64,000 bases of DNA from Flavobacterium sandaracinum. Lineage in GTDB: Bacteria; Bacteroidota; Bacteroidia; Flavobacteriales; Flavobacteriaceae. Below are positions 58,627 through 64,000 of the stretch, in pieces (the stretch's first letter is position 1; each line of letters starts with the position of its first letter). The DNA lies in assembly GCF_004349135.1 (NCBI RefSeq), contig NZ_SMFN01000005.1:146628-210627 (forward strand), read 5' to 3'. The notes beneath the pieces are model-generated. The model saw only the letters and a program-made list of their open reading frames with translations. It was not told the DNA's origin and searched no databases. Position numbers and translations under genes: made by a program.

Positions 58627-61413
58627 TTAAGCTGCCAAAACATCATTCAACTCATTAATAATCGCATCGGTCTCTTCGCCAAACAATTGCCACATTTTAC
58701 TCAAACCGCCTTCGGCATTGAAAGGGCTGAGATCAAAATCGTCTCTATCGATATGAAAACTGTTGGCTACATAGTCTTTCATCATTCGTAACCATTGCAT
58801 CTGCGGTTCGGTAAAGGCGTTGTGTTGTCCTGCATTTTTCTTGAAAATCCAATCTTGAAAATTCTTATCCACCGTTTTGTCATAAGCGGTAAGCGTAGTA
58901 TCAATGCCACTCACACGGCGAATGAGGGAAACCAAGGCGATCAATTCGTTTTTGGCAGAACCATTGGTTTTTTCTAGTTGCTCATACGCACGCCAAACGG
59001 ATAAAGGCGCTAGAAGTGGTTTTTCGGTTTTAAGTTTTTCGCACAAATCTTTGATCATTTTATACGAGAACTCCCTGCGGCGGTAATCTTGCGCATAGAA
59101 AATTTGCAAGGCGGTAATTTCGTCTTTGTTGCTTTCTATCCATGCTTTAAAATCGGTAATCGTATTGCTGGCAACCACTTCTTGGTCTTTTACCCAACCA
59201 ATATTGGTTATGCTGTCCATATTGACTACATCAATAATCTGGTCGTATTTCTTGCGAATATCTACTATAAAATCACGTAGGTCAGGATTGTGAAAAACTG
59301 CCACGGCATCGTCTATTAATAGCTGTGTTCCTTTGGCGATAGCAGCTTCAATTTCAATAGGCGCTTGCCCTTTTAGATCGGTTTTTACTTGCTGTTCTAC
59401 TTTCTCAATCGAGTCTGGATCATGAGCGTTGAGTAGTTGTTTTACGATATGATTGATGGTAAAACCATTGGCTTGCTCGGCAAATTTTAGTTTGTCTTTC
59501 TCAGATAGTTGGCGCTCCAAACGAATCAAACGATTGGCGAGGGTGCTCAACATATCCTCAGAAGTATTTCCCATAGCGATGTTTTGCAAAACATCTTTCA
59601 AGGAAACTCCAGGTGCTTTTTCTAAAGGACGGCTGTCTGTTTTTTGAGAACTTTCGACACCAATGGCATCGATAATCACAAAATGGTCTTTGCTGAATTT
59701 GGCCGAAGGTGTTCCTTTGGCTTTCAGTTCTTCGATAGAACAAGTTCGAGTACCTCGTCCTTTCATTTGTTCGTAATAGCTGCGGCTTTTTACATCACGC
59801 ATAAACAACAACACTTCGAGCGGACGAATATCGGTTCCCGTTGCAATCATATCAACCGTTACCGCAATACGTGGGTAATAATCATTACGGAATTGCTGTA
59901 AGACTGATTTTGGGTCTTCGAGGCTTTTATAGGTTATCTTTTTACAGAATTTATTTTCTTCTCCAAATTCCTCTCGGACGATTTCGATAATGTCTTCGGC
60001 ATGGGAATCGGTTTTGGCGAATATGAGCAGTTTTGGCACTTCAAAAATTCCGTTTTCGTCCACACGATCGGGAAACATGGCAGGCAAATTGTCTTTTACC
60101 GCTTTGATAATCGTGCGAATGGTACTCGGGTTGACAATATCTTTGTCTAATTGTTTGCCACTATATACTTCGTCTTCGTCAATTGCTTCCCAAAATTTCT
60201 TTCGAGTGAGGCGCTCGCGTTTATCTACTTTTTCGCCTAGCTTGATGACGCTTCCTTCTTTGGTGATTTGGGTTTCTATCGTAAAAACGTTGTAGGGAAC
60301 CAAAACACCATCGATAACAGCTTTTTCATAACCATAATCGCAAACTAAATTTTGGTTAAAATACCCAAAGGTTCTGTTGTCTGGCGTTGCTGTTAATCCA
60401 ATTTGGAACACATCAAAATAATCTAAAACTTGTTTCCACAAGTTATAAATACTGCGGTGGCATTCATCAATAACTACAAAATCAAAGAACTCAATAGGCA
60501 CTTTTTCATTATATCCAACTGGCACGGCAGTTTTGGGTTCGAATGTTCTTTCGTTTGGGTTTTCCTCTTCGGCACTTTCGTCCAATTCGGTTTCCTTTAA
60601 AATAGAATACATCCTTTGAATGGTACTAATATAAACCTGACTGTCATTTGGAATAAAAGAACTGCTCAAACGAGTCACGCCATACAATTCTGTAAACAAG
60701 CGGTTGTCTTCACTAGCGGTATAGGAACGGAATTCTCCTTCGGCTTGTTCGCCTAGGTTTTTGGTATCTACCAAAAACAGAATACGTTTGGCTTTGGAAT
60801 ATTTTAATAATCGATAAATAAAGGATATTGCCGTAAAGGTTTTGCCAGATCCCGTCGCCATCTGAATCAAAGCTTTTGGTCGTTGGTCTTTGAAAGATTT
60901 TTCTAAATTGGTAATAGCTGTAATTTGACAATCACGCAAACCATCAGTAGGTAACGAAGGGATATCGTGTAAACGTGCCCGCAAAGTTTTGGATTCTTTT
61001 GACCATTGCAAAAAAGTTTTTGGTCGATGGAAAGTAAAAACTGTACGTGAACGTGGTTTTGGATCTCTATAGTCAGTAAAACGAGTGATTTCGCCCGTGC
61101 TTTCATATACAAAAGGCAAGGGGTCGTTGTTTAATAATCGTAGTTTGGCATTAGCATATTGTGAAGATTGCTCCTCTACAGAAGTTAGATGTATGCCTTC
61201 TTCCTCCCGTTTTGCTTCGATAATTCCGATTGCTTTTTTATCTACAAATAATACGTAATCGGCTGGACCAATATCGGTTTGGTATTCGCGTATAGCAATT
61301 CCTAATCCAGCAGCCAGATTCAATTTTTTCTTATCCTGAATGATCCATCCACAAGCTATTAATTGCTTGTCGATGATGTCTCTTGCTTTTTGTTCGGGAT
61401 TTTGGTTGAGCAT
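58627..61413 (-). CDS. hsdR: Type I restriction endonuclease subunit HsdR
   Basis: 928 residues, EcoEI-like arrangement. The N-terminal nuclease has DIGPADYVLFVDKKAIGIIE, with Asp52 and Glu66-Ala-Lys68 as the PD-(D/E)XK site. The SF2 motor follows: LIQMATGSGKTFTA (Walker A), VVIDECHRS (DEAH-like), IGLTATP, VTVDMIATGTDI and QMKGRGTRT. The C-terminal EcoEI_R_C domain runs from about 620 to the end. It translocates and cuts unmethylated DNA. First gene of the hsd operon. TAAAGATA at 61442-61449 (complement TATCTTTA) is one base off a TAnnTTTG -7 element. Confidence 0.95.
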   Translation of the reverse strand: MLNQNPEQKARDIIDKQLIACGWIIQDKKKLNLAAGLGIAIREYQTDIGPADYVLFVDKKAIGIIEAKREEEGIHLTSVEEQSSQYANAKLRLLNNDPLPFVYESTGEITRFTDYRDPKPRSRTVFTFHRPKTFLQWSKESKTLRARLHDIPSLPTDGLRDCQITAITNLEKSFKDQRPKALIQMATGSGKTFTAISFIYRLLKYSKAKRILFLVDTKNLGEQAEGEFRSYTASEDNRLFTELYGVTRLSSSFIPNDSQVYISTIQRMYSILKETELDESAEEENPNERTFEPKTAVPVGYNEKVPIEFFDFVVIDECHRSIYNLWKQVLDYFDVFQIGLTATPDNRTFGYFNQNLVCDYGYEKAVIDGVLVPYNVFTIETQITKEGSVIKLGEKVDKRERLTRKKFWEAIDEDEVYSGKQLDKDIVNPSTIRTIIKAVKDNLPAMFPDRVDENGIFEVPKLLIFAKTDSHAEDIIEIVREEFGEENKFCKKITYKSLEDPKSVLQQFRNDYYPRIAVTVDMIATGTDIRPLEVLLFMRDVKSRSYYEQMKGRGTRTCSIEELKAKGTPSAKFSKDHFVIIDAIGVESSQKTDSRPLEKAPGVSLKDVLQNIAMGNTSEDMLSTLANRLIRLERQLSEKDKLKFAEQANGFTINHIVKQLLNAHDPDSIEKVEQQVKTDLKGQAPIEIEAAIAKGTQLLIDDAVAVFHNPDLRDFIVDIRKKYDQIIDVVNMDSITNIGWVKDQEVVASNTITDFKAWIESNKDEITALQIFYAQDYRRREFSYKMIKDLCEKLKTEKPLLAPLSVWRAYEQLEKTNGSAKNELIALVSLIRRVSGIDTTLTAYDKTVDKNFQDWIFKKNAGQHNAFTEPQMQWLRMMKDYVANSFHIDRDDFDLSPFNAEGGLSKMWQLFGEETDAIINELNDVLAA

Positions 61414-61621
61414 GAAATTTAACTGAAATTTTAATTTGGACTAAAGATAAAAAAATAGTTGGTTTTTTACCTATAACCAAGCTATGTAAATAAGATTTTT
61501 CTTAAACGCAATAGTATGAAAAATGTTTTTATAGTTTTTTTTAATTGCTAATTGAATGACTAAAAATTTAGAGATTAAAAAAATGAAAATGCTTAATGGC
61601 TTGACACTATTTTTTTAAACC

Positions 61622-62158
61622 TCATAAATGATTTTTTAATAACAATCTGCTAATTTTCGTCTCTTTACCATGCGACTTGCGATATTCCTGACCAACAGTT
61701 TCTAAACTAATAACTGCGTATCCTTGATCATATAATTCATCCATATCAGAAGAATGCTTTAAGTCTTGAATATCAGTTAGCCACCTGTTATATTCGCAAC
61801 AAACAGCAAATCCAACTTGGTGAAAATAACTTTCATTTTTGAAAATCATTAATTCATTGTATAACTTTTGAATTTGTATTTTATTTTGAATCAAAATTTG
61901 TTCATCGCTTTTGTTTAGACTACTATCTTCAAGATTAGATGAACTTGATATGTTATTTTCCTTATAAATAATTTCATTTATTTTTGTGATTTTTAGTTGC
62001 GCATCGGAGTAATCGCTGCTGCCCATTTCAATTTTTTCAAGTAAAAAGAGAGCATTATCATAATGTCCTAAATTTATTTCTTTTTGCGCTTTTTCATAAT
62101 CAGTCATACAGCCAGTTAAGAGAAAAGCTGTTAGTAGAAGGAAGTAATTATTTTTCAT
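61622..62158 (-). CDS. Lipoprotein with TPR-like N-terminal part
   Basis: 178 residues, with a lipobox (FLLTGCMTDYEKA; Cys at about 17). DYEKAQKEINLGHYDNALFL and LEKIEMGSSDYSDAQLKITK form helix pairs like one tetratricopeptide unit. The C-terminal half (SYFHQVGFAVCCEYNRWLTD) has two adjacent Cys. I do not recognise a family. It stands alone, about 200 nt downstream of the hsdR start region. Confidence 0.6.
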   Translation of the reverse strand: MKNNYFLLLTAFLLTGCMTDYEKAQKEINLGHYDNALFLLEKIEMGSSDYSDAQLKITKINEIIYKENNISSSSNLEDSSLNKSDEQILIQNKIQIQKLYNELMIFKNESYFHQVGFAVCCEYNRWLTDIQDLKHSSDMDELYDQGYAVISLETVGQEYRKSHGKETKISRLLLKNHL

Positions 62159-62337
62159 TTTTTTTTAAATTTTACTAGATCAATTTGATGTTAAATTATT
62201 AAATTGTTTATTCCATCCGTCATTTTTTTCTAACTTGACTAAACTAAAATTTCGATGTACTACTTTTTCACCCTCTAAGTCTTGTAAAAAAAATATTGAT
62301 AGTTTGTTTAAGTACTATTTATTTGTAAAACTATAGG

Positions 62338-62643
62338 TTAACGATTTGTTTTTACTTTTGAATCTTTGATAACCGAGATCGCTAATCCGATGCCTACAAT
62401 TACATCCACTATATTCCATATCATTCTGCCAAATGCTATTTTGAAAAAGGGTTGAAATAAAATTGCTAAGGAGATATAGATAAATAGTTCGTTTTTGTTG
62501 TTATGCTCATTTGCTGAATACGCTAAATAGGCGAACCCTACCATTGCTGCAAAACGGACGAATTGGTAAAAGCCGTAGGGCATGTTTAGGAGACAGAGTA
62601 GGAGTAAAGTGGCTAGAACTATCTTAATTATTATGTTATTCAT
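62338..62643 (-). CDS. DUF6804-like small membrane protein
   Basis: 101 residues with four hydrophobic segments: IIIKIVLATLLLLCLLNMPY, FVRFAAMVGFAYLAYSA, LFIYISLAILFQPFFKIAF and IVDVIVGIGLAISVI. The order with PYGFYQFVRF and FQPFFKIAFGR is what I associate with DUF6804. The C-terminus is polar (KDSKVKTNR). The function is unknown. Confidence 0.7.
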   Translation of the reverse strand: MNNIIIKIVLATLLLLCLLNMPYGFYQFVRFAAMVGFAYLAYSANEHNNKNELFIYISLAILFQPFFKIAFGRMIWNIVDVIVGIGLAISVIKDSKVKTNR

Positions 62644-63055
62644 TTCAAGGATTGTTTAGATTGATATGTTCAAATGTGTACTTTTTCATCAATGTAGTGC
62701 CAGACTCAAGCAGAACCCATTTTATGGGCAGTTTATTGTTTAGTATTAATTATCTAATTCGTTTGTCTATTTGTATTAATAGCATTCTCTCTTCTTTTAG
62801 TTTTTTTATTGTGATAGTCTTTGTAACGGCCATCGCTCTTTGTTCTTATATCGATATTTATCGTATTTACTGTAGTAATAGTTCTAAGCGATTCTTAAAA
62901 TTCTCTTATAGTAATAGGTATATACCTTTCACCTATTCAATATGAGTCTTCAAACTGTATCAATGGATTGATCGTATTTTTCGGTCTTACGTAAAAAAAC
63001 TTCATCCGTAGACATAGTGGATTTTATTTTTGAAATACGGTTGGCCACATTCCTA
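62644..63055. other. Gene-free AT-rich stretch
   Basis: About 410 bp. The minus strand holds a 27-codon frame at 62750-62833 (MAVTKTITIKKLKEERMLLI) that resembles the start of some phage proteins and is then broken by a stop. The plus-strand open frame (62652-62945) has a composition unlike a real protein. Probably a decayed small gene. Confidence 0.4.
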
Positions 63056-63658
63056 TTATTCTTTTCTTAACCAACCCATGATGCGATCACTATCTATTTT
63101 CCATTTGTTATTTTTCTTTAAAAGTTTAAATTTCTCTCTTGAACCGCTAAACGGTCCCGGATTTTGCTGGATTATTTCTATTTCATGATTCGTAACATTA
63201 GAGATAATTGCAACATGTCCATATTTATTAAACACTGTTCCGCTAAATATTACCAGATCATTTATTCTGGGAATTTTTAGACTTGGATTTGTGTATTGAG
63301 ACAGATTCCGATCTTTGTTTCTTTGGCCGTCTTTTAAACCTTTATTAAAGAAGTCCTTTGCATTGCCATAAGTATTTGGCATTCTATGATCCAAATACTC
63401 ATAGTAGTACCGTTTTACAAATTCAACACATTGGTATTTTAAACCAAGATTATATCCGTCTGAGGTTTTATTGCGACCCTTTACGTTTCCTATACTTCCA
63501 TTATAATAAACAGAAACTCCGTTAAGATTATCAATGCGAGTACCAAATTTCCGCGGTGGTTTTTTATCACTACTATTACAACTATAGATTATTACAATGC
63601 TTAGCAGTCCTAATAAAAACCGTAGATAGTGAACTCTTTTAAAAATAAGTGTATTCAT
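63056..63658 (-). CDS. CHAP-domain amidase lipoprotein
   Basis: 200 residues with an N-terminal hydrophobic signal (FLLGLLSIVIIYSC) and lipobox Cys at about 27. The CHAP domain has the catalytic Cys in LGLKYQCVEFVKRYYYEY (Cys about 92) and the His in VFNKYGHVAIISNV, followed by IIQQNPGPFSGS. CHAP proteins cleave peptidoglycan cross-links or glutathionylspermidine. It lies 75 nt downstream of the IS3 transposase end on the same strand; no other partner. Confidence 0.8.
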   Translation of the reverse strand: MNTLIFKRVHYLRFLLGLLSIVIIYSCNSSDKKPPRKFGTRIDNLNGVSVYYNGSIGNVKGRNKTSDGYNLGLKYQCVEFVKRYYYEYLDHRMPNTYGNAKDFFNKGLKDGQRNKDRNLSQYTNPSLKIPRINDLVIFSGTVFNKYGHVAIISNVTNHEIEIIQQNPGPFSGSREKFKLLKKNNKWKIDSDRIMGWLRKE

Positions 63659-63732
63659 GTAGAATTTGGTGCTATTTTATAAATTACGTAACTGTAAATA
63701 CTTGGATATGCAAATAAAAAGTGGAGTTTAAG

Positions 63733-64000
63733 TTAAGCGACATTTTTGTAATTATTGGTTTTAGTGTTAAATTCCATTATCGTCAGGTATTTCAAAGCTG
63801 AATGTCTTCTTTTTTGATTGTACCAGACTTCTATATATTCAAAAACTTGAAGTTTCATTTGCTCTTTAGAGATCAGTTTATTTCCATAAATTAATTCTGT
63901 TTTTAATGATTTGAAGAAGCTCTCAGCTACTGCATTATCCCAGCAATTTCCCGCTCTACTCATGCTTCGAGTTACCTTATATGAGTCTAAAACATTTGCA
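63733..64000 (-). mobile_element. IS3-family transposase OrfB, 3' part, continues beyond window
   Basis: The minus-strand frame is open from the right edge to the stop at 63733. It reads ANVLDSYKVTRS, then MSRAGNCWDNAVAESFFKSL, KTELIYGNK, and EYIEVWYNQKRRHSALKYLT, which is the C-terminal third of an IS3 integrase: NAVAESFF carries the last Glu of the DDE triad and YNQKRRHSAL is the family end. No internal stop. The downstream DNA (63661-63732) is related to the DNA after the dead copy near 4385 and should hold one IS end. Confidence 0.9.

Noticed and set aside
62652..62945. 97-codon plus-strand frame
   Set aside because: Phe/Ile/Ser-rich composition as expected of antisense AT-rich DNA; no start signal or domain.
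4300..64000. Whole window as an IS-bounded composite transposon
   Set aside because: The left IS copy is dead and internally scrambled, the right one is incomplete in view, and no target duplication can be shown.
1..64000. CRISPR arrays, tRNA or rRNA genes
   Set aside because: No regularly spaced direct repeats, cas genes, cloverleaf genes with conserved T-arm sequence or rRNA-like stretches were recognised by eye.

Overview
The window looks like a Bacteroidota chromosome, most likely Flavobacterium or a close relative. The evidence is the AT-rich DNA, a SusC/SusD pair, many lipoprotein signal peptides, promoters with the Bacteroidetes -7 element TAnnTTTG, and small families typical of flavobacteria. 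This is my reading of protein families by eye; no search was run.

Layout. (1) 1-3545, minus strand: a compact operon with two glycosyltransferases of the TIGR04283 and TIGR04282 arsenosugar-associated types, a DUF547 lipoprotein, a sterol-desaturase-like membrane protein and a periplasmic rhodanese. (2) 3786-5345: a small lipoprotein gene with a clear terminator, then about 1 kb of decayed DNA that includes an IS3-type transposase remnant. (3) 5346-37486: a large pectin utilisation locus. Its cytoplasmic half (6673-17480) holds a hexuronate transporter, kduI, kduD, uxaC, kdgF, kdgK, kdgA, a mannonate-oxidoreductase-like SDR, uxaB and uxaA. A LacI-type regulator gene (17541-18569) converges on it. 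The envelope half (18890-37486) holds a GH28, SusC, SusD, a surface lipoprotein, PL9, an esterase, a DUF4861 protein, GH105, GH43, PL10, CE8, CE12 and a second GH28. Together these would strip methyl and acetyl groups, cut homogalacturonan and rhamnogalacturonan, import oligomers and convert galacturonate, glucuronate and unsaturated uronates to pyruvate and glyceraldehyde-3-phosphate. Three promoters in the locus carry the same palindrome (consensus TGTAATCGATTACA) directly after TAnnTTTG, so the locus looks like one regulon of the LacI protein.

(4) 38268-44233: an accessory segment. It has a three-gene HipB/HipS/HipT-like toxin-antitoxin module with palindromic operators, a four-gene cassette of unknown function (251-aa protein, DUF5675 protein, two tiny membrane proteins), a DUF6943 protein, about 900 bp of unusually GC-rich, hairpin-rich DNA without a credible gene, and a short Fic-domain gene.

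(5) 44349-61413, minus strand: a defence island. It holds a type I restriction-modification system (hsdR first, hsdM last) whose genes are separated by a HigA-like regulator, a DUF433/DUF5615 toxin-antitoxin-like pair, a PD-(D/E)XK nuclease, a frameshifted GIY-YIG protein and an AbiC-like abortive-infection protein. Downstream come an LprI-like and a SHOCT protein and then mcrB/mcrC. Beyond these lie an N-formylglutamate amidohydrolase and three proteins of unknown function.

(6) 61622-64000: small envelope proteins, a CHAP-domain amidase and the 3' part of an IS3-family transposase that runs off the right edge. No tRNA, rRNA or CRISPR array was recognised.
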